This document shows, piece after piece, positions 12,988 to 24,687 of a DNA stretch of 64,000 nt. This stretch comes from Isoetes taiwanensis (taxonomy: Eukaryota; Streptophyta; Lycopodiopsida; Isoetales; Isoetaceae). Both the position numbers and the translations under genes were made by a program. Each line of letters starts with the position of its first letter. Within the stretch, counting starts at the first letter, position 1. Below the pieces are notes generated by a model that saw only the letters and a list, made by a program, of their open reading frames with translations, made no database searches and was not told the origin of the DNA. The DNA is taken from positions 14,815,268-14,879,267 of the forward strand of contig JAJEKV010000020.1 of the NCBI GenBank assembly GCA_021234155.1. The letters run 5' to 3'.

Positions 12988-13017
12988 CTAGAAATGTGTG
13001 CCCGGCGATGCCGGGCA
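12988..13017 (-). other. Helitron 3' terminal hairpin and CTAG end
   Basis: Minus strand reads TGCCCGGCATCGCCGGGCA (stem TGCCCGGC / GCCGGGCA, 3-nt loop, 12999-13017), then 7 nt CACATTT, then CTAG ending at 12988, then T at 12987. This matches the rule for plant Helitrons: a 16-20 nt GC-rich hairpin a few nt before a CTRR end, inserted between A and T. It acts as the termination signal for rolling-circle transfer. Confidence 0.92.
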
Positions 13018-13251
13018 TTAGTCGTGGACGTATGAGGGCATTTATGTGCGTTAGTTGTGGTTGTGTCGTGAATGTGCACAATGCATCGAAGGCAATATAT
13101 GTGTAGGTGGAAATAGACACATATAGACATTGAACAAACTTCACCTTTTAAAGTGTACACATAATATGAAGTTCAAACAAAATGTTAAACAAATATACTG
13201 GTTCTATACGCAAATACAAAATATTTTTAGTGCAAAATGAGGTTATGTCCG

Positions 13252-13883
13252 TCAATCTCGATGGATCCACATCATGAAGAACCTGTCCCAGAGAACTCTA
13301 GGAACGTTCGTCGGATCGATGTGAAGCTCAGTTGCGAAGCCGATAGGTATAAAAGCTCCTCCCGTCGTGCCTATGGTGGCGAACATGAACGTGTAAACAT
13401 GCTCTGATACCATGTCCCACACGTGCGACTCAGGTGTACCAACAACAATGTTATGCTTTGTTAGGAACTCAGGAAGCTTGTAATCACCAACTGCGTCATG
13501 TGGAATCGATGCCCAAGCCTTGAACCGTCTTCCATCACAAACACCAATGTGTGTGATGCCTCCTGGCGTGAAGCAAGTTCCCCTGCATGTATGCTTGGAG
13601 GGGAACTTTATTTACTCCAACACAGCAACACGCCAGCGTGTGTTATCAACTATCGTATAACTCCCTACAATAATAAGATATCATTTCAGAAAAAGATAGG
13701 AAACATGCATTGATGAACTTCTTAATAAATGATAGAATATCCTATTAAGAAGCATATAAGCAATTATTATTGTTGGAACTAACAAATCTTACACTCACCC
13801 TCCCTACGATGTACATGAACTATCGCCCTTGGCTTAGGATTTCCAAGTTCCCGATGTACAAAAGGTGTGTAGGGCTTCATGAT
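13252..13883 (-). pseudogene. Helitron C-terminal extension, two spliced exons, unknown domain
   Basis: Exon a is 13883-13799 and exon b is 13664-13252. The donor AGG|GTGAGT and acceptor TTGTAG|GGAG join in frame (..HRR-E-GSYTIVDN..). Upstream, the helicase reading frame enters through another donor, GAG|GTAAGT at 13994. Together the exons code about 165 residues, open except for one TAA after RVAVLE. Recognisable landmarks are KPYTPFVHRELGNPKPRAIV, TCFTPGGITHIGVCDGR and TELHIDPTNVPRVLWDRF, ending IHRD-stop. I do not recognise the family. Typical Rep-helicases end soon after the helicase NVVYKE-like segment, so this is either a lineage-specific domain or a captured host exon pair now spliced onto the helicase. 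Confidence 0.6.
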
Positions 13884-13994
13884 CTGCACACATTCAGAAG
13901 ATCAATAAATATCCAAGAAGCATGAGAACCTTTGAAAAAAAATACATATACATGCAATGGACATCACAACGTTAGTCGAGGACATGACACTTAC

Positions 13995-16787
13995 CTCCAT
14001 CACAAAGCATGCGTGTAAACCACGTTCCCTGAACCTTGAAACTGTATTGGTGTCTTCTTGAGGCATGGATGGTGGGTCTTTGATAGCAACTCGAATTCCT
14101 TATCGATTTTGTACCCTTGAGAATGCCACATATAATTGTCCATGCGTAAAGACAGGCTTTGGAAGATATATCCCCACCTTATGCATTGTCGGCCCCCGAC
14201 TTGTTTATGGTCATGGCAAAGGCCTACCGTAAGAAGGGAAATGCACCCTTTCAAACCGAAATGGCAAACCTGAATTGGTAGGCACAATTGGAATCGCGTG
14301 ATAGAACCGCGCGATCACCAACGTATGTCCCAATTACTATCTACGGCCTCAATGACACGCCTTCCCAAATTTTAGATAATCAATCGTGTTCCATTGCACA
14401 TGCCCTTCTTGAATGATGTAGACGTCAACAACATTACAATCATTCCCACCTTCAGGTTTAGCTCGTGGGGCGGTACACCACTTGGAGTTTGTGCATTAAG
14501 AAACTCAATGGGATATAGACCGCTGGCGGCCATCTCAGGTTCATGATTCGATCGAAGACAAGTAATCATCGTCTCTCAGGATAAGAGACACCACCTTCTT
14601 ATTGATCTCATCAACAGTTCAAAGGCGATAGTATAGCACGACGTGTCCAGAAAATCACTTATTTCCAGTTCTGTTGGATATCAGGAAATATGTCCTGAAT
14701 TAAATCATCCACATCATCTAAGCCAAGACATATATCCTGCGGGAGATGCACCATATCAACACCCTTCTCTGGAAAGGTTGGTTCTCGGCCATCTCCTATA
14801 CTTAGTAAGTAGTCAGCAAATGCTTGTTGTTCAAGCGCATCTAAACCCAATGCATTCATGACACGCATGTTGATTGTAAGTTTGTATTCTCTCACACTAT
14901 CCCAGATATACGAACGCTTTAGAGAAGCTTCTACAATTTGTGTGCGCGAACCTTTAGGAACCACGGGTAGTATTTGTCAAAAGGTCATATACTATTTGGA
15001 AGACTTTAATCCAGAAGCAAAACATGGCATTCAGTTATATCTTAGTCATAAGAACATGTACCCGGGAATGGTACAAGCAATAGCTCGAATACGCATGGGT
15101 TCAAATCGTCTTATGATTGAAACAGGGAGATGGTCAGGGCTTCCTAGGGAAGAAAGGACATGCAAATGCAAGCAGGATATTGAAACAGAATCACATGTAA
15201 TATTTCATTGCCCTTGGTTCCATTCACTTCGGGAAAAGTACTCCCAAGTGGATTGGGACCATGAGAACTTGGCAACTCTTTTCCAAAAATACTCTACAAT
15301 ATGCCAAGTGGCAAAACTCATTAGAGAACTCCTTGAGAACATTGACAATAGTGAAAAAGATACTCTTATCAGTAGAGAGTAGATGTAAAAATTGTAAGAG
15401 TTGTCCCATGGCCTACGGGTCTTTGTTGGACGTTAATAAATCTTATTATTATTAATAGCATTGGAATCCCACCAAATGGGGTCTGCTCATTGCCCATCAC
15501 ATCTCTCAATGTTCTATCCACTGCCTCAAATATCCATTTGTGCATCATTGGTGCCTCATCCCATACAATCAACCGACATGCTCGAATGAGTCTTGCCCCT
15601 ATGGGTATCTTGAAACGCGAATGAGCCATTCGACCATCTTGCAGTAACACCGACGCAATACCAGAAGATGCAACTGCTAGAGCAATCCAACCCCTTGCAC
15701 GTACATACCCTAGGAGAGTGTTATATAGATATGTTTTCCCGGTTCCACCAGGGCCATTCACGAAGAAGACCCCACCACCAATCTTATCGATCACATGGTC
15801 GAGAACAGCATCATAAACTGACCGTTGATCAATGTTCAACTTCTCGGAATCAGATAGGACTTTATCCGTACTCACATACATCATTTCCTCTTGGAATAGT
15901 GTGGTTGTGCCTAGCACAGTTTCTGGTAAGTTGAAGCCCATTTCTGCTAGGCTTCTTCCAACCGATTGCATATGATCCTCCACATCCATTAGTGCCATGT
16001 CAATAGCATACTAACTCAGTTGACCTGTCTTGGAATAAGCATCATAAGCAACCTGGTCTAGGAAATCTTCAACCATCCTATATTCCAACTCTTTCCAAAT
16101 ATCAAGTGGATACAATGGGTTACATTCCAACAGAATTGAAGCAAATAAGTGTCGCAGTTGACGTGGCATACCCCATGATGATGCTTCTCGTAGACATTCT
16201 AGCCACTCTGAATTATCATTCACAATCATTCACTTGATGCATGCGTTCTTGAACGTCTCGCACAAATGACCGTCAACAGTTCTCAAATCTTCAAAAGACG
16301 TAGCTCCGGGTACATTGCTTAGCAACATCCGCAAATAGAATCGTTCACCCTGTGAGGGAGTCACAAAGTACATTCTACCCACAGATGGCATAACCTGAAT
16401 GCACTGACGAATTGTCCATTTGTATGTTGCCTTGCTCCAAGTAAAGGGAAAGTCATGGTACAACAAAGTTCGAGACACTGGGTATTCATTTGGAGCATTC
16501 ACCTTAAACCAACCCATGAGAGCGGTGTCATGTGCATTGTTAATCACTTCATCTAAGTCTGCATTCTCATCAAAAAGTATTGGTTGCTCATTAGGAAGGT
16601 GAACTGCTAAGCGCACGACATGAGGATTCTGTTCTTGCAACCCAAACTTGAACAACCGCCATGCGCCCTCAGAGGCAGAGTAGTACTTGGCATTAACATA
16701 CTGCTGAACTTCGTCATGCTCATCTGTTATAGCGCTCGTCGTGGTGACACTCTCTCCATAACCTTGTCCTAAGTTCACTGATATCAT
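13995..16787 (-). pseudogene. Helitron PIF1-like helicase region (broken)
   Basis: This is the helicase half of the Rep-helicase polyprotein. The 16787-16230 segment is the Rep-helicase linker. An in-frame TGA at 16230 (..NACIK-stop-MIVNDNSEW..) and a TAG at about 16010 interrupt it. The helicase segment 15998-15470 has Walker A GPGGTGKT (residues 82-89 from its first Met) and Walker B VWDEAP (146-150). The frame is then split by a LINE (about 14991-15456). It resumes with QILPVVPKGS at about 14984 and continues with LKRSYIW, LTINMRV, GLYPIEFLN and PPHELNLKVG (14569-14372). The C-terminal motif region (14287-13995, LAFAMTINK/HGQLYVA-type) is frameshifted. The protein would unwind the donor strand at the nick during rolling-circle transposition, but this copy cannot be functional. 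Confidence 0.88.
14991..15456 (+). mobile_element. Short 5'-truncated LINE nested in the Helitron helicase
   Basis: The plus-strand frame up to 15382 contains MYPGMVQAIARIRMGSNRL.. followed by ETGRWSGLPREERTCKCKQD and ESHVIFHCPWF. This is the C-terminal Cys/His segment of a LINE reverse-transcriptase ORF (pattern C-x-C..H..H-C). A stop and a ~75-bp tail follow, ending in TTATTATTATTAAT rather than poly(A). The tail suggests a LINE clade with simple-repeat 3' ends, different from the poly(A) LINEs elsewhere in the window. Helicase codons resume on both sides (GGIPML at about 15470, QILPVV at 14984), and roughly 10-15 bp of helicase sequence is missing between them. The upstream frame from 14858 is read-through of Helitron sequence. 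Confidence 0.75.
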
Positions 16788-19414
16788 GTCTGGACCCTTA
16801 TATAAATATACTTGTATAAGTATTTAACTCCTTTAATATGAGCACATATCTCATGATAATAGCATCTAAAATAGCATGATAACCACGGATTGTAGGGTAC
16901 AACCCATCTATTATCCATGTTCATGCCATCTCGATAGATAGTTCTTCCATCATTTCTACGTCTATAGAGTGGGTACCCATTGCTAATCATGGTCTGCTCT
17001 AGAAATTGCTTTGGGTACCCTTTACTACACACCCCATCCACCATATAGGGAGCATTGGGATACGTAGGGCCACAGGGGCCATGCATCATCTGATGTATCA
17101 CCACCTCATACGACTCAGGGTTAGATTCTTTATCTAGAATCTCTGCACAAATCACTTTATCTATATCCTCGACCCTCAGTGGCTTGTCCTCCTGGTACAA
17201 TATAAGGAGATGCACATGAGGAAGGCCCCTCTTCTGGAACTCAATGACATGAATCCTGGCAGAAATGCGGCCAAATATGCCATGGTGTGACACAATCTCT
17301 AATAGCTCCTTCAACTTTAAATAGAAGACACGGGCTACTAAATCAGGCCTGTCGGATGGGTCCTGGCCATTTATGAGTTCCCTCATTATTTCTGGCCACT
17401 TTGGGTTGGCAGTCATAGTGATGAACAAATCCGGTTGCCCAAGCTCTCGAACAATTGCCATCGCATCTTGGTAGAGCTGAGTCATGTAACGTGTGCTTCC
17501 AATGAATGTTGCTGGTAGAATGACACGATGCCCAATGAAGGTCCCATCGTGCCCAGTGGAATCCACAATACCATTATACAACTCACTATGCAGTTGAGCC
17601 TGATTTAGTTGTACCCAACCCAATCTTGACTGCCACATCTTAGCAAACATGTCACAGATGTACTCATGGAATAACCTTCCTGCGATATGCAATGGTGATA
17701 ATGTGCCACTGCGTACCTGTAGATGATACTTATAGAATTGCAAGATGGTTATGCCCTTTGATCTGTTCACTTGTTGGATCCCCGTATGCCAGCCATCGGT
17801 TCCATAAGGGAAGATGAGGGCAAAGTGTAGAGCATCATATGATGAATGCAATGCATCAATATGCCTTATTCCTCCTTCTTTAGAATGTACCATAATGTCT
17901 CTGAGATTGTCTTCTGGGCCAGAGTCAACTGGCATTAATATTGCTATCTCATTTGTAGACGGAGCACTATATTGTCGTCTGCGCGAATCCTGTAGGTTTG
18001 CACTTGGAATCCGAAGACGCATATCAATAGCTAGATTTGCTCGCATTACCTCAGCAGCTGAGAGAAATATACGAACAAAAGGGTTTACATCTGCCATCAT
18101 GTGCTGAAGGCATGCCATTTTATCACGTCGCGTACCACCACTGAATGATGTACGACGCTCTAGTTGCAACTCATCCCCGTCCATGATATAAATTTGTGCA
18201 AAACACGGATATTCATCATGGCTATCAGGTAATAAAGTTCCCATCATATGACACATGCGGCCGTTGACTCTGAAAGTGTATGCACCTCCAATGGAGTTTG
18301 CCAAAGAGGCATCAAGTTCGACTGCCAATGAGGCAAATGCAAGAGCATTGTTATACTTTCTAATATCAGATCGAAAGCCCTTTCCAATGTCATCCCTTCG
18401 AGTGTATAGATCCATGAGAGCTGGAGGGGGAGACGGGAAAGGTGGCAATGAAACCTTCCCATTTGAACAGCAAAATGTACTAAGTTTGTCCTTCCACAAC
18501 AAGGCCCCACAATGCTTGCATTTTTTGCTCATCCTTCCCGCATCGCAATATTGCGGAGCTGCAGCACTCCAAGCTATTTTCCAAAATCCAATCCTTCTTC
18601 TTATTACTGCCTCAGCTTGTGGTGCATCACCATCATCACCCTGGAATGCCTCTACATGCCTTAGATTCATCCGTCTCATGCTAACATGTGCACCAATGCT
18701 ACTTGCTTCTTCATGAGGCACACTTGCAACAGGATTTAAATGCGATACCACTCCCATTGCATCACCCTCTGCAGCAATATTTGCACTTTGCATGTAAATG
18801 GTGTTCTGCACTATGTCACCCAGTCCAGAACATTCACCCAGCATTGCTGCAATGTTACCTCCATCAAACACATTCCCACCCTGGTCTGTCAAACATGAGG
18901 CCACTGCTGTGCTAACGGGCGTTAAGCTAACATTCTCAAATTCTCTTGCCAATGCTCTAGTCTTGGCCATGCGTCGTCTTGCTCGACGATTGCTTCTCTC
19001 CAAGTTAGACTCCAATTCCTTAGGTGTTTGATAAGATGGATTTTGCCGTACAGCATCTAGGGTTTGAGCAAGGTAAAAGGAATGTTATGCATAGTGGATC
19101 GTGCTGGTGCCTCAGCACATTCATCATCAATAACCTCACTTGCACACGAACTCACAACACCCACGCTTGTTGATGCATGGATTGATATACACTCATTCAG
19201 CTCATGTTGCAAGTTTCTAACAATAGGCCCATAGGTAGTTCCATCACTCTCGCACGTGTCATCATGCACAACTGTGTCTCCCCCTATTGCCCGTGCTCGT
19301 GCTCTCCATGTTCGGGTGCCTCTTCCTAGCTGACTTTGACTTTTGTTCGGGTGTAACTAAAGATGCCTTGCCATCTTTATAAGTTCTAGGACTCATGGTT
19401 TTTGATGTCATCAT
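16784..19414 (-). pseudogene. Helitron Rep (HUH endonuclease) region
   Basis: This is the N-terminal half of the Rep-helicase. A 743-codon open frame (19015-16784) contains an N-terminal zinc-binding segment (CKHCGALLW..FCCSNGKV), the Helitron_like_N core and the HUH motif HVHLLI (about residues 600-605). The conserved YLYKY (732-736) supplies the catalytic tyrosine or tyrosines. A 2-bp insertion right after YLYKYIY shifts the frame into RVQT-stop; the other frame continues KGPDMISVNLG. Upstream, two more frameshifts separate MMTSKTMSPRTY (start 19414), RARARAIGGDTVVHDD (19269-19057) and AVRQNPSYQTPKEL. The enzyme normally nicks the Helitron 5' end and covalently holds the DNA. The long intact stretch implies fairly recent inactivation. 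Confidence 0.9.
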
Positions 19415-19569
19415 ACCCTGAAGACGAAGATGAGGTCATGAATCCCAGAGGGGCATATAGGAAAGGAAGCCAATGGTCAATTAAGCGTGCCAATTAACAT
19501 CCATAGGACTTTTGTATCTAGAGCAACATAAATGAATAATAATATTACATGAAGACATTTAGGGTTGAC

Positions 19570-19821
19570 AAAAGTAATCTAAATTCCTAAAATAATTAGA
19601 GACTGGTAAAAGACCTCGAACATACTATGTGCCCATGCAAGCACGAACTAAACTTAAACCTAGGAGAGTCACAAACATCCTATCAAAATTAATATAAATC
19701 CCTAAAAGAATCTTAGAGATTGATGAACGTAAATTCTACCGGTAGGGAAGGACCTCAAATATACTACGTGCCCATGCCACCATGAAACTAAACTTACAAC
19801 CTAGGAGTGTCATAAACGTCC
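19570..19821. repeat. Diverged tandem repeat upstream of Helitron Rep
   Basis: Two units of about 110-140 bp: AACATACTATGTGCCCATGC..AACCTAGGAGAGTCACAAAC (19619-19677) and AATATACTACGTGCCCATGC..AACCTAGGAGTGTCATAAAC (19757-19816). AATTCCTAAAATAATTAGAG / AAATCCCTAAAAGAATCTTAGAG lie between them. They occupy the presumed Helitron 5' non-coding region. Confidence 0.75.
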
Positions 19822-20812
19822 TAACAAATGACCCTATCAAACAGGCCGTGGAATCCAAAAGGATCTTCGTTTAGTACATGGAATGTCACTCGCTCTAAAC
19901 AGAGGTGGATGTAATAGCAAAGCAAACAAATAAAAAACACAATAATTGTTTATAGAGTTCGGTTACCATTGCGGTCCATATCGAACAATAGTTTGGCACT
20001 CAAGAAGGGAAACTATTTGTTTTTACCTTCGTGAACACAATGCTATGTACTTTGAGAATCATATTCTAACAGCGTGCCAAAAAGAGGAAATCTTGAAGTT
20101 CAAGTAAAAGAAAAAAAAATATAAATGAGTATAGGATTACATCAAAAAGGTACATAAGGCATGTACCTTATAACTTTCATAAAGTACAAAAAAGAGTATT
20201 GTAAGGCAATGCTCTTCTATCATAAAAAAAGTGCTACAACAGCATTTTCAAAAGGCCTATCTACAAAAACGAAAACATGCACTGCACGATGCTCTCAACC
20301 CATGTTATTCTCCCAACCATCTTCCCCATTCCTCAGTACAAACAACATCTCGTCAATAACTTCTTTGACCTCCCTCACTTCCACGAAATTGCGTTGGCTA
20401 TAGAATTTCTCAAGCTTGACAATAAGTTTCTCAACGTCAACACTTATCAACTCATGTACATATTTTGGACATGGCTTCCAAGGTTGCCACTCATACCATG
20501 ACCCAAGGCTTTGACGACGAAGGAGATGCGACTAACATGCACCTCCTTCTGAATCAAACATTCGGCAACATGGCCGCCAAAAGCATACCATGGCACCAAA
20601 ATTTGCACCATCTACATGACAATAGAAAAATAAATTAGAGCAAGTTTAGGCAAGGACTGGCATGGACACGTGTATAGTAGAGGACAACTTAAAGGCAAGT
20701 TTAATTGGACTCTTAACATGAGAAAAAAAAACAACCTTTTGACTCAATATGGAAAGCACAACATGACATTCTACTCTAAACCCTTACAGATCTACCATTT
20801 CCAACATGAAAC

Positions 20813-20847
<35 letters not shown>

Positions 20848-23100
20848 ATGTCAATCAACCTTGCAAAAGCAATCAAATTTCCAGCTGACTATGCCTTCCT
20901 TGGTTACGACACCTAATGCAAATCAATAGATCTGATCAAGATTTGTAGGCTTGGAAACACTTTGTGAGCTATTGTAAATGATGGAAGTATGGAAATTCAA
21001 GATAAGAATGATAACTTAACACGTAACAGCATCAAGGATCACATGCCAATAGCTGGCATACTGATATGGGACATGAACTTACCTATCAGAAATATATTGC
21101 TGCAGTAGAACAATGCTTGATGCTGAGAATGGACAAAGAAATCTGGAAAAACATGAAAATAAGGGAACATGAGAATATCTTCTTTCTGATATTGCATGCT
21201 ACTGCTGTGAGCAATGACATATATGTGTGAATAGGCTGCGCATTAAAATGAGAAGGTGATCTGGACTCCAAATATGCTTTTTCACGACCTTTCTCTACCG
21301 ATGCTACAACTTTCTTGAAAAGAATGTATAACTCAATTCTAATAATGTTGCTAGAGCTGAAGCTTTTGTTTACGAAGGCTCAGTATTAGAGTGATCCGCC
21401 AACAAACATCTTTAGGATTCAGCAAAACAGAAAGCTTGCCTACGAAGCTTTTGTGACAAATTTCTATGCAGGATCCAAGAAGCCATACCCAATGCCTGAT
21501 TTCGTTTGTCATAAAATAAACATGGGCAGTATAATATGCAGTGAATAATGCTCTTGAACACTTGGGATTATCAATGGGTTCTTAAAATCCCCCAAAGAAT
21601 TTTCAAATATAATTGATGGACCAAAAACATGCATCTAAACATGGCTTCAAGAACCAGTAATAATTAAGTTTTGCCCTTCCTTGTTGCAGAGCCAGCTCTA
21701 ATTGATGTACTGCTGATCTCTCTGTCTGGCAATCCTCATTCTAAATAGACTATTTCATAAACATATAAATCTAGAGATTCAGATCCTTCTAGAATTATCT
21801 TTTACTGCATACCTCTTCTACACATTCTGTAAATCATGCTTATGAACATGTACATCATTCAATTTCAAGACGGATGGGATTGGAATGATGGAACTATCGA
21901 GAAGCTCATTATTTTGAATGCCTTAAAAGTCGGTAACCAAGGGAGCCTTCTTGTACACCTACAACTTATGAATATACGATACTACCTCAAAAGCAGCGCA
22001 GTTTGGTGCATTAGATACTGAAAGGAGGAGTTCAAAAATGACATTTTTTGCCCAATGCCCTGTGCTTAGCTTTCTACAGCATCCCAGCATCCCAGATTTC
22101 AATAAATCCAGATGTGCTCAATCCGACTTAAATAAAATGCTATCATAAACAATCAGGATCACCTCTAGTTAGGTGCATCAATATGCTGCATGCCTTCTCT
22201 TTAATATAACTGATTGAAACCAAGGTATAAAAAACGTGTCATATAGAAATGCCACATTGGTCAGAAGCGGTCCAGCGGGCCTGCAATCTCATATGATGCA
22301 GCATTTTTTTTGGAGAAGTTTGACCCTTTATTAGCAGCTATTGGTTCATAGTTTACATGAGAAGGTTCAATTTGAATGGCACTTACCTGGGTGCGAAGCT
22401 GGTAGTGAGAACAAAGCCCACTTCTAGATAAAACCTTCACAAAAATAAAGATAACTGAGGAAATGTGGATGCAAAAAAACAGTTAATGATAATGCACAAA
22501 GCTACAAAGCCATATAAATATTTATTCAACTTCTGTAATTTGCACTTTACAGAAATATAATGATGAAAGAAATCGTGAAGACTTTATAGTGATGAAAGAA
22601 ATCGTGAAGACTTTATATCTATTGAAAATAGTAAGCTGCAGGCCCAATAGTGCGGACCATTATCATCCCTGAATGTCAAACTATGATAGTCCTCTGTTAA
22701 AAAAGGTAAATGTACAGATCAAAAAGCTCACAAAGACGTCAGATTTAAAGGCAACCTAAGACTTCGTGAAGAATCTTACCGTCTAATATCCAGATTTAAG
22801 TAAAGGCAACTCCAAAGTCTACATTGCAAGGTCTTCTGCAGCAATAGCAAGTGAAGAACTCCTGAATAAAAACGTCTTCAGTAACTTGGGCAAGCATTCG
22901 ATCAAGAAATGCTATCCACTCACCTTCCAAAATCCAACTTGGGCCAGGGAAAGATTACACCAGCAGCCTTCGTCCTAACGCAAGAAAATCCTGGAATAAG
23001 AATGAAGCCTCATTAGTTTCGCAGGAAGAAGAGCATCCTAAAAAGAAGACGATTGCAGGAAGATGACACTCAACTCAGCTTACCTTTGCAAGAATGGACC
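19822..23100. other. Anonymous AT-rich region
   Basis: No gene I can support. A minus-strand stretch around 20560-20280 (..KYVHELISVDVEKLIVKLEKF..) reads like a short exon but has no known domain and stops on both sides. Poly(A) of about 30 lies at 20817-20846 and poly(T) with a TTTATT polyadenylation-like word at 22304-22330; these may be ends of unrecognised retro-insertions. A 29-bp tandem duplication lies at 22561-22618. Confidence 0.45.
22561..22618. repeat. 29-bp tandem duplication
   Basis: TGATGAAAGAAATCGTGAAG.. at 22561 is repeated exactly at 22590. Confidence 0.92.
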
Positions 23101-23108
23101 TATATGTG

Positions 23109-23565
23109 CTAGTAAAGATCTTCCCGTTTAGCTCCAGAATCTGCAAATCTGCTCTCCTCTTTAAGCAAACAGAGGCACAATTGTGTGCTAAAGAATCGAG
23201 GCAGTGCTTTGTGCTCTGCAAGAAGCAGTATTTCGACAACAGAATCAGTTGTGCTGAACAGGACGAATACGGGCGGATATTTTTCTCTGAAAGCCGTAGT
23301 AACGATTAAGAAAAGCCCAACTCTGAGAACGTTTGCCAGAAATGAGAAGAAGGTGCCAGAAATGAGAACGAAGGCGCCAAGGATGAAACGGAGGAGGATA
23401 GAATGGAGCCGACCCAATTTCGTATACTGCACCTTCAATTTCAAATTTTGCCATTCAATTCCGGCACCTTCATTCTTCAAGATCTGCAATGTCCTCATTC
23501 AATTCGGCCAGCCTGCGTCCCGCAAGGGGGAGGCAAATTGGAAGGGAACGCCGCATCTGGCGTAA
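23109..23565. other. Overlapping open frames on both strands, no known product
   Basis: Frames of about 126 codons (plus, 23185-23565) and 129 codons (minus, 23498-23109) overlap almost completely. Neither has a recognisable domain. The minus frame has a hydrophobic segment (RFILGAFVLISGTFFSFLANV) and the plus frame is Arg/Lys-rich. GCCAGAAATGAGAA is repeated at about 23336 and 23356. GC is higher than in the flanks, so this may be a first exon or promoter of a lost host gene. Confidence 0.25.
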
Positions 23566-23579
23566 TATGCGGCGTTCCC
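23544..23579. repeat. 13-bp perfect inverted repeat
   Basis: GGGAACGCCGCAT (23544-23556) and ATGCGGCGTTCCC (23567-23579) enclose a 10-bp loop that itself contains GGCGTAAT. Sequence GAACGCCGC also occurs inside the right end of the TIR element (CGAACGCCGCTTAC on the minus strand at about 34540). Confidence 0.9.
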
Positions 23580-24687
23580 TGGCACAAAACCCAACCACCT
23601 CACAAAATAAAAAAGAAGATTCTTGGAAAAGGTCCTATGCACAAAACATCAACATGAAATGAAGTGGTGTTCTATTAATGAGACTGAAATAATAAGTACA
23701 ATGACTCATAGGAATACAACAATAAACCCCAAATGAGTGAAACTAGAATCAAATGCCCTGGAACTAGATAATCCTTGAGGTCCAATAAATGGAGTATGCA
23801 ACAAGTAATCTCACAAGGAATGAGGATCCGAAGAACATTGGCGAAGGTAAAACCGTCCCGGGTCAGAAACTTATCGTCAGGATAAAAAAACCCCCGCCCT
23901 TTCAGGTTTTTGAGGAAAATCCTAACGATAAATAACCGACTCAAAGAGCAGTTACCGATGAAAAAGTTGTTGAAGGTGTATCCACACTCATGATAGTCCA
24001 CGAAGAGTGTCAACCCCAATCAAAGTGTTAAGAGTTATAAGCAATTGGCCATTACGAAGTGCCGACTTGAAGAAAAAAGCCCAAATGGAAGATCTATGAA
24101 AGACAGAATAAGATTTCAATGGCAAGCACAAAGTTGAAAAAGAAGATTGAGGAAATTAGAACATCAAAAGGAAAAAACGTCCAACAAGAAGCTCGGAACC
24201 TACAATGCTACGTCGAGAAGAGAGACTTTGGAAGTTAAAAAGACTCCAGAAGCCATAAAGCTACACCAAGAAGAAAACATAGGCACATCCAATAGAAGAG
24301 CCCCTTGGAGCCTACCCAGAAGCGACAAGTGCTATGCCGGGAGGGGGACCGGGAGCGGGAGCGGGAGCGGGAGGGGGAGGGGGGGGAAGGGGGGAGGGAG
24401 ACAAGAAGCATGACCAATGGGAAAAATTCAAAAGGATAACCAGAGAACCCCAAATGTGCTACTCGGAAGTCACAATGCTACACCGAGAAAGAATACAAGA
24501 GATGACGAACCAAACCACAATTCACGCCCCAACCTATCATGACAACAACCATCAGAACAAAGAGGATTGAGCAATCACATATACATAGATCCTCCCTATG
24601 CAAGCAACATTGACCAAAACACAAATAACCACTCAACGACCTCAAGAGAGAAAAGGGCGGGAGGGGAGGGAAGCTGATACCAAGAAA
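23580..24687. other. Purine-rich non-coding region
   Basis: TTCTTGGAAAAGGTCCTATG (23620) followed by CACAAAACATCAACAT recurs at 24839-24872, bracketing this segment. It includes the G-rich tract at 24338-24400. Short frames through the tract are low-complexity Gly/Arg artefacts. Confidence 0.45.
24338..24400 (+). repeat. G-rich tract with quadruplex potential
   Basis: Many consecutive runs of three or more G (GGGAGGGGGACC, repeated GGGAGC, then GGGGGAGGGGGGGG and GGGGGG) within 63 bp of the plus strand. The repeated unit is GGGAGC. Confidence 0.85.

Larger units (their letters stand above)
12988..19900 (-). mobile_element. Degenerate Helitron (rolling-circle transposon)
   Basis: The minus strand carries a Rep-helicase gene from 19414 to about 13995 and two further exons to 13252. 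It ends in a canonical Helitron 3' terminus at 12988 (hairpin, short spacer, CTAG, then host T). Several nonsense codons and frameshifts, plus a LINE inserted in the helicase, make it non-autonomous. The 5' terminus (TC preceded by host A) was not pinned down; it must lie upstream of 19414, and the right boundary given here is approximate, just beyond subterminal tandem repeats at 19570-19821. Confidence 0.85.

Noticed and set aside
14858..15382. 174-codon plus-strand frame as one gene
   Set aside because: Only the part after about 14991 is LINE coding sequence; the first third is antisense Helitron helicase.
17814..18716. Plus-strand frames opposite the Helitron Rep
   Set aside because: Shadows of the 743-codon minus-strand Rep frame.
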